Assembly: GCF_020731415.2 (NCBI RefSeq)
Contig: NZ_CP088273.1
Location: 67,001-131,000, forward strand
Length of the DNA: 64,000 nt
Source: Phyllobacterium sp. T1293
Lineage (GTDB): Bacteria > Pseudomonadota > Alphaproteobacteria > Rhizobiales > Rhizobiaceae
Direction of reading: 5' to 3'
Below are positions 1 through 8,442 of the stretch, one piece after another (position 1 is the stretch's first letter; every line of letters starts with the position of its first letter). Below the pieces are notes generated by a model that was given only the letters and a program-made list of their open reading frames with translations, was not told the DNA's origin and did no database searches. The position numbers and the translations under genes are program-made.

Positions 1-213
1 CAAAAGGTCGAGCACTTCCTTCTGTGCTTGCGCAGTTCCCGGCTCTTCGACGAAGATTTTCTCCCCGTGCAGCCCGAACAGACGGCGCTTTTCCGCAAGA
101 TATGGCACGAGATTGCCGTCAATCTCGATCCAGTCTTTCAGATCAAGCTGATGCAATCCTATGGTGAAGGGTTGCGCCGAACCATCATAGGGCGTGTGAG
201 CGGGACCATGCAT
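1..213 (-). CDS. DUF3445 / heme-dependent oxidative N-demethylase family protein (N-terminal part only)
   Basis: Reads off the left edge of the window, so only the first 71 codons are present. The N-terminus has a TPYDGS stretch, then FTIGL, LKDWIEID, YLAEKRRLF and a Q-x-EVLDLL end. This is how the N-terminus of the DUF3445 family (heme-dependent oxidative N-demethylases, PAS-like fold) usually runs. The start ATG at 211-213 lies 2 bases after the TAA of the peptidase gene upstream, so the two are probably co-transcribed. The substrate cannot be read from this fragment. The family call rests on motif memory alone; the heme ligand region lies outside the window. Confidence 0.62.
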   Translation of the reverse strand, partial: MHGPAHTPYDGSAQPFTIGLHQLDLKDWIEIDGNLVPYLAEKRRLFGLHGEKIFVEEPGTAQAQKEVLDLL

Positions 214-215
214 TC

Positions 216-2075
216 TTACGAGTCCATCGCCTCCAGCTCGTCAATAATACCTTCTATGACCGAAAGACCCTTTTGCCAGAAAGCCGGGTCTGTGGCGTCG
301 AGGCCAAATGGTGCCAGCAGTTCCGAATGGTGCTTTGTACCGCCAGCCTTCAGCATGTCGAAATATTTCTCCTGAAAGCCCGCTTCGGCATTCTGGTAAA
401 CCGCATAGAGTGAATTGACGAGGCAATCGCCGAAAGCATAGGCATAGACGTAGAATGGCGAATGGATGAAGTGCGGAATATAGGTCCAGAAAGTCTCATA
501 GCCGGGGCCGAACTTGATCGCTGGTCCAAGGCTTTCCTTCTGCACATCCAGCCAGATTTCACCAATGCGGTCGGAGGTGAGTTCGCCATTGGCGCGTTCC
601 GTATGCACCCGGCGCTCGAACAGATAGAAGGCGATCTGGCGCACGACCGTATTGATCATGTCCTCGGCCTTCTGCGCCAGCATGGCCTTGCGTTCGCGCT
701 TGTCCTTCGTCTTTTCCAGCAGCGAGCGGAATGTCAGCATTTCGCCGAAAACCGAAGCCGTTTCGGCCAGCGTCAGCGGTGTCGACGCCATGAGCGCGCC
801 CTGATCGCCAGCGAGTACCTGATGCACACCGTGGCCAAGTTCATGGGCAAGGGTCATGACATCGCGCGGCTTGCCCATATAGTTGAGCAGCACGTAAGGG
901 TGGACCGAAGGCACCGTGGGGTGAGCAAAGGCACCCGGTGATTTGCCGGGGCGGGTCGGCGCATCAATCCAGTTCTTGTCGAAGAAATCGCGAGCAATAT
1001 CAGCCATTTCCGGGGCAAAACCGCGATAGGCCGATAGCACTGTTTCCTTGGCTTCGGTCCACGGGATCACCGCCTGCGGTGTTTCCGGCAGCGGAGCATT
1101 GCGGTCCCAATTGTTGAGATAATCAAGGCCAAGCCATTTGGCTTTCAGCGCGTAATAGCGGTGCGACAGACGTGGATAGGCGGCCTGTACGGCTTCCGCC
1201 AGTGCATCCACCACTTCCCGTTCGACACGGTTGGCGAGGTGGCGGCTATCGGCAATATCCTGAAAACCGCGCCAGCGATCGGAAATTTCCTTGTCCTTGG
1301 ACAGGGTATTGGTGATCAGCGTGAAGGTGCGCAGATTTTCCTTGAAGGTCTTTGCCAGCGCATCGGAGGCCTTCTTGCGCACAGCGCCATCGGCATCCTG
1401 CAACATATTGAGTGTCGGCTCGAGCGCGAGGTCCTCGCCATCGACCTCAAAGCGCAGCGCCGTCATGGTTTCATCGAACAGGCGGTTCCATGCGCCGCGG
1501 CCGGTGATCGACTTTTCGTGAAAAAGCTGTTCGATCTTGTCTTCAAGCTGGTACGGCTTGTCCTTGCGCAGGTCCACCAGCCATGGGCGGTAGTGGCCAA
1601 TGGCTGGATTATCATCCATCGCCTTTTCAATCACCGCGTCGTCAATACGGTTAAGCTCAAGGCTGAAAAAGATGAGGTGGGCGCTGGCATTGGTCATCTT
1701 TTCCTGAATGTCGCCATAGAGCTTGGCGCGTTTCGGATCGGATGTATCGCCCGCATAAACAAGACCGGCATAGGAGACGATCTTGCTGATCAGTTCATCC
1801 AGCGCCTCGAATTCCTTAATGGATTCAGCAAAGTTGCCACCTTTTGGCTTTGCCGCTTCGTCAGCCAGATTGCCTTTCCAGCGATTGGCAAACAGCACGG
1901 CTAGCTCATCGGCCTTTTTCAGATCTGCTTTCAACTCGCTGCTATCAGCGGAGGGATAAAGATCGGCAAGGTTCCATTCGGGCAGGGCGCCCAAAGCGGT
2001 CTGTTCGGCTTTCGCGGTTGCTGCGCCCGACTTTCCGGCGGCGGCGTATGGATAATGGCGGCTGTGGATATTCAT
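216..2075 (-). CDS. pepF: Oligoendopeptidase F, M3 family zinc metallopeptidase
   Basis: A 619-residue cytoplasmic peptidase that degrades short peptides. The zinc motif HELGH is visible near residue 409 in the context TLAHELGHGVHQ, and the third-ligand helix follows in TLAETASVFGE. The N-terminal helical region (residues about 30-200) and the C-terminal catalytic half match the usual roughly 600-residue length of the rhizobial pepF type. There is no signal peptide. The gene stops 2 bases before the start of the DUF3445 gene, which suggests an operon. Its start ATG is at 2073-2075, with about 340 bases of non-coding DNA between it and the divergent DUF882 gene. Confidence 0.93.
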   Translation of the reverse strand: MNIHSRHYPYAAAGKSGAATAKAEQTALGALPEWNLADLYPSADSSELKADLKKADELAVLFANRWKGNLADEAAKPKGGNFAESIKEFEALDELISKIVSYAGLVYAGDTSDPKRAKLYGDIQEKMTNASAHLIFFSLELNRIDDAVIEKAMDDNPAIGHYRPWLVDLRKDKPYQLEDKIEQLFHEKSITGRGAWNRLFDETMTALRFEVDGEDLALEPTLNMLQDADGAVRKKASDALAKTFKENLRTFTLITNTLSKDKEISDRWRGFQDIADSRHLANRVEREVVDALAEAVQAAYPRLSHRYYALKAKWLGLDYLNNWDRNAPLPETPQAVIPWTEAKETVLSAYRGFAPEMADIARDFFDKNWIDAPTRPGKSPGAFAHPTVPSVHPYVLLNYMGKPRDVMTLAHELGHGVHQVLAGDQGALMASTPLTLAETASVFGEMLTFRSLLEKTKDKRERKAMLAQKAEDMINTVVRQIAFYLFERRVHTERANGELTSDRIGEIWLDVQKESLGPAIKFGPGYETFWTYIPHFIHSPFYVYAYAFGDCLVNSLYAVYQNAEAGFQEKYFDMLKAGGTKHHSELLAPFGLDATDPAFWQKGLSVIEGIIDELEAMDS

Positions 2076-2414
2076 TTAAGCACCGTTTTTTGCGTGTCTG
2101 CAGCTTGTTCAAACGCGAATCATGGAGGATAGTTTCGATAAGCTAAAGCTTAAAAGTTCATCTGTGTTTGTTCCAGTAGCGTATTCTTTGGTTACAAAAC
2201 GTGCATGGTTAAGACCTATGAAGGGTGGATTCTATCACCAAAACGTCTTAATTGTGCTGTTAACCATCCGTTGACCATGTCTTAAATCAGCTCTTTGCGC
2301 TTCGGTTTTTGCCATGCTCTCAACGTATTTGTTCTTCAATAAGTGACCATTAACCATTAAATCGGATAATCCAGATATTCGGGGACTGGAAAAACGGTCA
2401 AGGTTGGGACGACA
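2076..2414. other. Divergent intergenic region between pepF and the DUF882 gene
   Basis: About 340 bases with no plausible gene. It is A+T-richer than the flanking genes and must hold both divergent promoters. It has several TTAA-containing stretches, described separately as possible CtrA half-sites. No terminator or long palindrome is seen. Confidence 0.6.
2248..2274 (+). promoter_or_regulatory. Possible CtrA-type half-site cluster upstream of the DUF882 gene
   Basis: TTAA at 2248-2251, TTAAC at 2260-2264 and TTGACC from 2271 lie in a row. The second and third form TTAA-N7-TTGA, close to the alphaproteobacterial CtrA consensus TTAA-N7-TTAA. The first pair has an N8 gap. A further TTAA-CCA-TTAA lies near 2352-2362. 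CtrA control would suit an envelope peptidase gene, but such A+T-rich words also occur by chance. Confidence 0.25.
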
Positions 2415-4403
2415 TTGTCAAACATGAATCATGCACAGAACGGCAAATCAACGGCAGTTTCTTTTGTACGCGCCAGCTGGTTTGTGTTCCTCATGGTCTT
2501 CGGCTCGATGCTGTTTGCATCGGCGCAGGCTTCCGCTGAGACCCGGACTCTCAAACTCTATTTCATCCACACGAAAGAGCGCGCTGAAATCACGTTCAAG
2601 AAGAATGGACGTTATCAGCAGGACGGCCTGAACAAGCTCAATCGCTTCCTGCGCGACTGGCGTCGCAATGAACCAACGAACATGGACCCCCGCCTGTTCG
2701 ATCTGGTCTGGCAGGTTTATCAGACGGTTGGTGGATCAGACTATATTCATGTGGTTTCGGCCTATCGCTCTCCTGCAACCAATTCGATGCTGCGCTCACG
2801 TAGCCGCGGCGTTGCCAAGACAAGCCAGCACATGCTCGGCAAGGCGATGGACTGGTATCTTCCCGGTGTAAAGCTCTCGACCCTGCGCGTTACCGCGCTG
2901 AAATTCCAGGCTGGCGGTGTGGGCTACTACCCGACATCTGGCTCGCCTTTCGTCCACACCGATGTCGGCAATGTCCGCATGTGGCCGCGCATGAGCCGCC
3001 GCGAACTGCTGGCCGTGTTCCCTGATGGCAAGACAATGCACATTCCTGCTGATGGTAAGCCATTGCCCGGTTATGAGCAGGCTGTTGCTGCCTATGAATC
3101 CCGCAAGCGTAGCGGTGGCTCTGTTCAGGTTGCCAGCAATTCCTCCAGATCCGGCGGTCGCAGCAAGACGCTCTTTGGTATGCTCTTTGGCGGCGGTGGT
3201 GCCGATGACGAGGAGGATTCCGGCGAAGCCGGGGTGGCCGTGGCTTCGGCTCCAACCCCATCGCGCAGTGTAGCCCGTTCTGCACCGGCGGCGGCATCGG
3301 ATGATGACGAGGGTGGTTCGTCCTTGCCGGGTGTTGCTGGTGCGCAGCCCGCATCGGCCCCTATCGCACCGGCTTTGCCGACGCGCAATGCGCCAGCACC
3401 GGTGGAAGCACCGCGTCCTGATGCACCGCTTGTTGCGGGCCCTGAGGATAATGCTGCTCTGGCCTTTGCTGTGCCTGTACCGCTGCGCCGTCCTGATTAT
3501 GCGCCGACGCCGGAACCGGCTGCTCCGGCAACGCTTAATGCGCTGGCCGAAGAACCGTCGACCGTTGTGGCTGCTTTGCCGACACCGCGTCCGACCGACA
3601 GCGCAAGCGCTATTCGTGACATGATCGCGGCCAATGTGAACACACCGGCCAACGAGCCAGCACCGGCTCAGCCGGAAATGGTCAATGCGCTGGTTCCTGT
3701 TCCCTTTGACAAGCCGCAGACTGGTCCCAAGCACAGTGACATGATGGTTGCATCGGTTGTGCCGAACCCGCGCCCGGCCATGCCGACTGCGCAGGTCGCG
3801 GCTGCCCCTCAGGGTGCGTCTGCACCCGAGGTTGCGGCTGCAACCGAACATGATGTTATTCCGGTTCCCAATGACGATCTGGAAGCGATCATCAAGCAGT
3901 CTGATACCGCCCCTGGCAAAGCTCCTGCCGTTGCAACAGCAAAAGCCATGCCGACATTGCCGGCAACCACAGGCGGCCGTGTTGTTCGCAACAAGCCCGC
4001 GCCGACCCAGAATACACAAGTGGCTTCCAATGAGCCTCAGCCTTCGCTGCGCCGCACGATGCTGGATGCCGGTGGCTCTGCCGATCCGGTCGCCATGCTC
4101 GACAGCGGTGTGATCACCACAAGCAAGACGTCGAAGCCGCGTCGCCAAGCAGCGCAGAATCAGGGTGCCAAGGCCATTCAGGTTTCCTCGGATGTATCGG
4201 ATCGTGCATTGTCGAACCAGCAGGTTGCCGAGACGTCGCCGAATGTTGAACCGGCTGTTTTGCGCAACGAAGCAATGCGTGCCGCTCCTACAACCGTTTA
4301 CACCGCAGGTTTCCAGCAGGCTCTGCCAGTATCCGATGCCAACAAGTTCACGGGCAAGGCTGTTACATTCCTGTCGATTGCAAAGTTCACCTCGACGAAC
4401 TGA
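2415..4403 (+). CDS. Exported DUF882 (YcbK/M15-like murein peptidase) protein with long Pro/Ala-rich tail
   Basis: A 662-residue protein. After a signal-anchor-like segment (residues about 18-42) comes a DUF882 domain (about 45-200) with HVVSAYRSPATN, KTSQHMLGKAMDWYLPG and FVHTDVGNVRMWPR. These carry the metal-binding His and Asp pattern of peptidase M15-like cell-wall enzymes. Residues about 225-640 are low-complexity, rich in Ala, Pro, Val and Ser, with recurring VPVPLRRP, VPVPFDKP and PTPRPT segments, so probably a disordered periplasmic spacer. It is much longer than single-domain family members (about 200 residues). The start is uncertain: TTG at 2415 has GGGA just upstream, whereas ATG at 2424 has no good ribosome binding site. 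Confidence 0.85.
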   Translation: MSNMNHAQNGKSTAVSFVRASWFVFLMVFGSMLFASAQASAETRTLKLYFIHTKERAEITFKKNGRYQQDGLNKLNRFLRDWRRNEPTNMDPRLFDLVWQVYQTVGGSDYIHVVSAYRSPATNSMLRSRSRGVAKTSQHMLGKAMDWYLPGVKLSTLRVTALKFQAGGVGYYPTSGSPFVHTDVGNVRMWPRMSRRELLAVFPDGKTMHIPADGKPLPGYEQAVAAYESRKRSGGSVQVASNSSRSGGRSKTLFGMLFGGGGADDEEDSGEAGVAVASAPTPSRSVARSAPAAASDDDEGGSSLPGVAGAQPASAPIAPALPTRNAPAPVEAPRPDAPLVAGPEDNAALAFAVPVPLRRPDYAPTPEPAAPATLNALAEEPSTVVAALPTPRPTDSASAIRDMIAANVNTPANEPAPAQPEMVNALVPVPFDKPQTGPKHSDMMVASVVPNPRPAMPTAQVAAAPQGASAPEVAAATEHDVIPVPNDDLEAIIKQSDTAPGKAPAVATAKAMPTLPATTGGRVVRNKPAPTQNTQVASNEPQPSLRRTMLDAGGSADPVAMLDSGVITTSKTSKPRRQAAQNQGAKAIQVSSDVSDRALSNQQVAETSPNVEPAVLRNEAMRAAPTTVYTAGFQQALPVSDANKFTGKAVTFLSIAKFTSTN

Positions 4404-4423
4404 TTGCTGTTATATGATCAAAC

Positions 4424-4455
4424 AAAAGGGCGGCCCGTTGGTGCCGCCCTTTTTA
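4424..4455. terminator. Rho-independent terminator, probably bidirectional
   Basis: Stem GGGCGGC / GCCGCCC with a loop of about 7 bases, A-run before and T-run after. It sits between two convergent genes and can serve the DUF882 gene on the plus strand and the aldolase on the minus strand. Confidence 0.9.
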
Positions 4456-4525
4456 TTGGTGATTGCTGCGTATCTGGGAGTGGGGGTGAAACTTGCCGGC
4501 ATCACCCATAATAATAGTGAAGGCG

Positions 4526-5164
4526 TTACTTCGCCAGTTTTGCAGCCTCAGCGGCAAGCGCGGTAATCTCATCCCATTTTCCGGCCTGAACCAGATTGTC
4601 GGGGGCAACCCATGAGCCGCCAACACAGACAACATTCGGCAGATCAAGATAGGTTTTGGCATTGCCAGCGCCGATACCGCCGGTTGGGCAGAACTGAATG
4701 CCTGCAAATGGCGAGGACAGGGATTTGAGGAACGAGGCGCCCCCAGCCTGTTCGGCGGGGAAGAATTTGAGCATTGTGTAGCCCTCTTCGCGCAGGCTCA
4801 TGATTTCTGCCGGGGTAATGGCGCCGGGAAGCAGCGGAACCTTACCCGCAGCGGCAGCTTTCAGAAGCTGCGGTGTTGCGCCGGGGCTGACGATGAAACG
4901 CGATCCGGCGGCGCTTGCCTCTTCATACTGGCGCGCATTGAGAATGGTCCCGGCTCCGACAATGGCTTCTGGCACTTCATTGGCAACCGCGCGGATCGCT
5001 TCAAGTGCTGCCGCTGTGCGCAGGGTGATTTCGATGGCTGGAAGACCACCGGCGGCCAATGCGCGCGCCAGAGGTACGGCGTCGGCAATGTTATGGACGA
5101 GAATAACAGGAATAACCGGCTGGCCTTTCAGAACGGGTAATAGCAAATCGGTCTTCTGGGCCAT
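4526..5164 (-). CDS. eda: KDPG/KHG aldolase (2-dehydro-3-deoxy-phosphogluconate aldolase)
   Basis: A class I aldolase that splits 2-keto-3-deoxy-6-phosphogluconate into pyruvate and glyceraldehyde 3-phosphate in the Entner-Doudoroff pathway. With the chosen start the protein has 212 residues. The Schiff-base lysine falls at position 133 (MLKFFPAE) and the catalytic glutamate at 45 (EITLR), the numbering of E. coli Eda. GAGTIL and CPTGGI phosphate-binding stretches are present. The start at 5164 is preferred because GGAGAG lies 7 bases upstream. A longer in-frame start at 5206 would overlap the stop of the muramidase gene by ATGA and is less likely. No edd or glucose-6-phosphate dehydrogenase gene is nearby. 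Confidence 0.93.
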   Translation of the reverse strand: MAQKTDLLLPVLKGQPVIPVILVHNIADAVPLARALAAGGLPAIEITLRTAAALEAIRAVANEVPEAIVGAGTILNARQYEEASAAGSRFIVSPGATPQLLKAAAAGKVPLLPGAITPAEIMSLREEGYTMLKFFPAEQAGGASFLKSLSSPFAGIQFCPTGGIGAGNAKTYLDLPNVVCVGGSWVAPDNLVQAGKWDEITALAAEAAKLAK

Positions 5165-5202
5165 GTCAAACTCTCCGCTGTTTATGGGTTCAATCGATTT
5201 AG

Positions 5203-5835
5203 TCATACGAAGCCGCTTTGTCTACCGCTTGCTGCCCTATCGAGAGATTCAACCGCAGCATATCGGCGCCAGGCGAGCGACAATTTGGTATCATAGCGGT
5301 TCTGTGTGAAGTTTGGACCATTATAGGTGCGCGCAAAAGCCTTCCAGTCGTGCCGCGCCAAAACGGGGATAAGGCCGCTCTTGCCGATGAAGCGGATCAT
5401 CAGGCGAAGTTGCCCTTTCAATGATCCGCGTGCCTCATCCACAAGGGCGTCAACACTGTCATAACCGAGCCATTTCCAATGGGTGCCCATCACCTGTCCA
5501 ATGCCCCATGATACGGATTCATAGGCAGCCTGCCGGTTGATTGTGGCAGCGGCCTCCAGCAACTGCCAGCGTGCCGCCTGCGATACAGAATTGCGAACCG
5601 CACCCGCCACGGGGTTTGCAAGGCCTTTGTCACGCGCCTCCCGCTGTTGATTGCCCGAGAGGCGCTGATCGAAATAATGCCCCTCGAAGCGAATGGGCGG
5701 TTCATCGCGGCCATCAACCTTGTAGAAGCAGACGCCGCCGCTCTCGACCTGCGCAACTGCAAGAAGCGCTGCCGGTTCGATGCCCGCCCGTTTGGCTTCG
5801 CTGCCGATATCCCTGATGTTCTGTTGTGAAAACAT
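5203..5835 (-). CDS. N-acetylmuramidase family protein (phage-type lysozyme, DUF3380)
   Basis: A 210-residue protein of the N-acetylmuramidase family that is common as phage endolysins or their C-terminal domains. The probable catalytic glutamate is E31 in AVAQVESGG. It is followed by FEGHYF, the SVSWGIGQVMGTHWKWLGY stretch and a C-terminal YNGPNF motif. It has no signal peptide or membrane segment and no peptidoglycan-binding domain. No holin, tail or integrase gene lies nearby, so it may be a retained phage gene or a cell-wall enzyme of the host. It lies upstream of eda on the same strand; a shared transcript is possible. Confidence 0.8.
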   Translation of the reverse strand: MFSQQNIRDIGSEAKRAGIEPAALLAVAQVESGGVCFYKVDGRDEPPIRFEGHYFDQRLSGNQQREARDKGLANPVAGAVRNSVSQAARWQLLEAAATINRQAAYESVSWGIGQVMGTHWKWLGYDSVDALVDEARGSLKGQLRLMIRFIGKSGLIPVLARHDWKAFARTYNGPNFTQNRYDTKLSLAWRRYAAVESLDRAASGRQSGFV

Positions 5836-5917
5836 GGCGATCCCTTGTGTTTATTTACAGGGGAATTATCGGAGGCTTTCTGGTCTGTTGGATAAGTATT
5901 GGGTGGCGCGATGGTTG

Positions 5918-6345
5918 GTTGGTGTGTGTGGATGGTGTGGTTCGTGGTTCGTGGTTCGACAAGCTCACCATGAGGGAGAGTGAGGATGAAACTCACCATG
6001 AGGAGGAGTGTGGATGAAACGCTAATCACCAAGATTGCAGAACTTGGCTCCCCCGCAACTCATCCTTCCCCCGTCATCCTCGGGCTTGACCCGAGGACCC
6101 ACGGTTAGGGAAATCAAACAGATCCAGATTTTGGCGCTTTTAAATTATGGGTCCTCGGGTCAAGCCCGAGGATGACCGGGAGGAGTGGGTTGCGGGGGAG
6201 CCAAGTTCTGCACCTTTTGTAATCTACAACCTTTGTGATCAGCAATTGTCGGCGATGAGCGTTTCATCCACACTCTCCCTCATGGTGAGCTTGTCGAACC
6301 ACGAACCCGGCACCACAAACCACACCACCCACACCCCACACATCA
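5918..6345. repeat. Large nested inverted repeat, copy 1 (mosaic palindrome)
   Basis: Fills the gap of about 590 bases between the muramidase and trhO genes. Three nested pairs of arms are visible. The outer pair starts CGTGGTTCGACAAGCTCACC near 5950 and returns as its complement at 6284-6304. The middle pair is 23 bases, perfect, at 6037-6059 and 6189-6211. The inner pair is 29 bases at 6073-6101 and 6148-6176, built on CCTCGGGCTTGACCCGAGG. Weaker complementarity (GTGTGTGG-type words) extends outside the outer pair. Short reading frames inside are artefacts of the arms. Related copies occur at four other places in the window. Confidence 0.9.
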
Positions 6346-6425
6346 GGCAGATAGCGCCCATAAATACCCCTATCCCATGCAAATCTCTTGAAATCATCGC
6401 TTGGGAGCAGTAGTTGCAGGGGATC

Positions 6426-7355
6426 ATGACCGATCATTCCGCAAACTTGCCCTTCAAAGTGGCAGCACTTTATCGTTTTGCCCGTCTGGAGCACTATCAG
6501 TCGCTGCAGGAACCGCTGGCGCGGCTATGCTGTGGCTTGGGGATCAAGGGCACGCTGCTGCTGGCCGCCGAGGGTATCAACGGTACGGTGGCGGGATCGC
6601 ATGATGCCATCGACAAGCTTGTCGCGTTTCTGGAAGCCGAACCTGCCATTGCGGGTATGGAGCTGAAATATTCCTATGCGAGCGAAATGCCTTTCAAGCG
6701 CATGAAGGTGCGGTTGAAAAAGGAAATCGTCACCATGGGCGTCGAGGATATTGATCCGCTGAAAAGTGTCGGCACCTATGTTCCCGCGCAGGACTGGAAT
6801 GCGCTGATCTCCGATCCTGACACCATCGTCATCGATACCCGCAATGATTACGAAACGGCTATCGGTACATTTGCCAATGCGGTTGATCCGCAGACCAAGA
6901 CGTTTCGCGAGTTTCCGCAATGGGTGGAAAATCACCGGGAAGAGCTGGAAGGCAAGAAGATCGCCATGTTCTGCACCGGCGGTATCCGCTGCGAAAAGGC
7001 GACAGCTTATGTCAAAGGCCTTGGCTTTGATGATGTGTTTCATCTGAAGGGTGGCATTCTCAAATATCTCGAAGATGTGCCCGCCGAGGAAAGCCGCTGG
7101 GAAGGCGAATGCTTCGTCTTTGACGAGCGCGTGTCGGTTGGTCATGGCCTCATCGAAGGCGAGGCGGAACTTTGCCATGCCTGCCGCAATCCGATTGCGC
7201 CTGAGGACAAAATGTCCACCCTGTTCGAAGAAGGCGTTTCCTGCCCGAAATGCTATCATGAGCGGACGGCGGAAGACCGCGCTCGATTTGCGGAACGGCA
7301 AAAACAGGTGAAACTCGCCAAAATGCGCGGCGAAAAGCACCATATCGGTTCCTGA
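6426..7355 (+). CDS. trhO: tRNA uridine(34) hydroxylase, rhodanese-like (YceA family)
   Basis: A cytoplasmic enzyme that makes 5-hydroxyuridine at the wobble position of tRNAs in an oxygen-dependent way. The 309-residue protein has the family layout: an N-terminal ferredoxin-like domain with [16 protein letters not shown] (about 35-50), a rhodanese domain (about 118-220) with catalytic Cys183 in [11 protein letters not shown], and a C-terminal Cys-rich segment ([15 protein letters not shown]). ATG 6426 is chosen because AGGGGATC lies just upstream. An in-frame TTG at 6414 would add four residues. The gene stands alone between the copy 1 repeat and a DUF533 gene. Confidence 0.92.
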   Translation: MTDHSANLPFKVAALYRFARLEHYQSLQEPLARLCCGLGIKGTLLLAAEGINGTVAGSHDAIDKLVAFLEAEPAIAGMELKYSYASEMPFKRMKVRLKKEIVTMGVEDIDPLKSVGTYVPAQDWNALISDPDTIVIDTRNDYETAIGTFANAVDPQTKTFREFPQWVENHREELEGKKIAMFCTGGIRCEKATAYVKGLGFDDVFHLKGGILKYLEDVPAEESRWEGECFVFDERVSVGHGLIEGEAELCHACRNPIAPEDKMSTLFEEGVSCPKCYHERTAEDRARFAERQKQVKLAKMRGEKHHIGS

Positions 7356-7442
7356 TCACAAAAACCTCTGGTGTCATTGCAATGCCATGATGCCGACCCT
7401 ACCTAGGGCGGAACGCATTCGTGCAGCCATGAGGAGATTTGC

Positions 7443-8168
7443 ATGTTCGACCCGAAGAAGATTCTTGATGATTTTCTGGGAAGCAGTATTCCCGGGACTG
7501 GAACCTCCGTTCGAGATACGGCCGGCAAGGCTACACAAATGGCCAAGGACAATCCATTGGCCGCAGGCGCTCTGGCAGCTGTGCTTTTGGGCACCGGCAC
7601 GGGGCGTGATATCGCAGGCGGCGCGCTGAAACTTGGTGGCCTCGCTGCTGTCGCCGGGCTCGCCTACAAGGCCTATCAGAATTATCAGTCAGGCAATGCA
7701 CCAGCTCAAACGGCTGAAACAGCAAAGGCGGGTGAGCCGGAATTATTGCCTCCGCCGGATGATTCAAGTTTCCACCCGGCAACCGCGCCGCAGGGCGAGC
7801 ATGAGTTTGCTCTCGTTCTGGTGCGGGCGATGATTGCCGCCGCCCGTGCGGATGGTCATGTGGATGATGCGGAACGTGCGCGGATCGCCGAAAAACTGTC
7901 GCTGTCAGGCCTCAACAGCGACACGCAGGAATTCCTGACCCAGGAACTCAATGCACCTGTCGATATTGATGCGCTGGTTGCCGCCGCTGTCACCGACGCA
8001 CAGAAAGTTGAGCTTTATACGGCTTCGCGCCTTGCCATTGAAGCAAAGACGCGCGCCGAGCGCGGCTATCTTGATCTTCTGGCCGGGCGTCTCAAATTGC
8101 CTGATAGCCTCATCGATCACATCGAGGCGACAATCGCCAATGTGAAAACGCCAACACCGCAGGCGTAA
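7443..8168 (+). CDS. DUF533 / TerB-like family protein (YebE type), membrane associated
   Basis: A 241-residue protein. The N-terminal part has a Gly/Ala-rich hydrophobic stretch (about 38-78, NPLAAGALAAVLLGTGTG and onward) that could enter the membrane. A linker follows, then a helical C-terminal domain (about 115-240) with MIAAARADGHVDDAERARI, the acidic DGHVD motif of TerB-like and DUF533 proteins. Function is unknown. A GAGGAG ribosome binding site lies 7 bases before the ATG. The gene is monocistronic, with a terminator 20 bases downstream. Confidence 0.82.
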   Translation: MFDPKKILDDFLGSSIPGTGTSVRDTAGKATQMAKDNPLAAGALAAVLLGTGTGRDIAGGALKLGGLAAVAGLAYKAYQNYQSGNAPAQTAETAKAGEPELLPPPDDSSFHPATAPQGEHEFALVLVRAMIAAARADGHVDDAERARIAEKLSLSGLNSDTQEFLTQELNAPVDIDALVAAAVTDAQKVELYTASRLAIEAKTRAERGYLDLLAGRLKLPDSLIDHIEATIANVKTPTPQA

Positions 8169-8183
8169 TCACAGATCGAAACT

Positions 8184-8216
8184 AAAAAACACCCGCTGTC
8201 ACCGGCGGGTGTTTTG
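8184..8216 (+). terminator. Rho-independent terminator after the DUF533 gene
   Basis: AAAAACACCCGC paired with GCGGGTGTTTT around a short TGTCACCG loop. Symmetric A and T flanks make it potentially bidirectional. Confidence 0.88.
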
Positions 8217-8442
8217 TCTCTCGACAAGACAAACAAGTCCAGTCTAGTTTGGCGCGTTCTGACTCGGGGCCAAGGGTTCATTCAGGACATTCTGGCAGTG
8301 TCGATGGCTGCCGCTGCGTCAAGGGTTTTGGGAGCGTCCGGGTCGCGCGCGCTTTGTTCGGACCCACCATCATGTCTGTATAATGCAACTGGATTCATGG
8401 CCGGTGTGAGACCGTCATGGATTCCTGACAGGGGTGGACCTC

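Noticed and set aside
2796..4148. Antisense open frame of 450 codons opposite the DUF882 gene
   Set aside because: It arises from the low-complexity GC-rich tail; the product is an Arg/Cys/His-rich sequence without any domain.
5203..5835. Muramidase gene considered as a prophage remnant
   Set aside because: No integrase, structural gene, attachment site or shift in composition is seen around it.
5780..6494. Several short open frames inside the copy 1 repeat, and similar ones in copies 2-5
   Set aside because: They have near-identical peptides such as PHGELVEP or MVSLSNH at every copy because they are translations of the palindrome arms.
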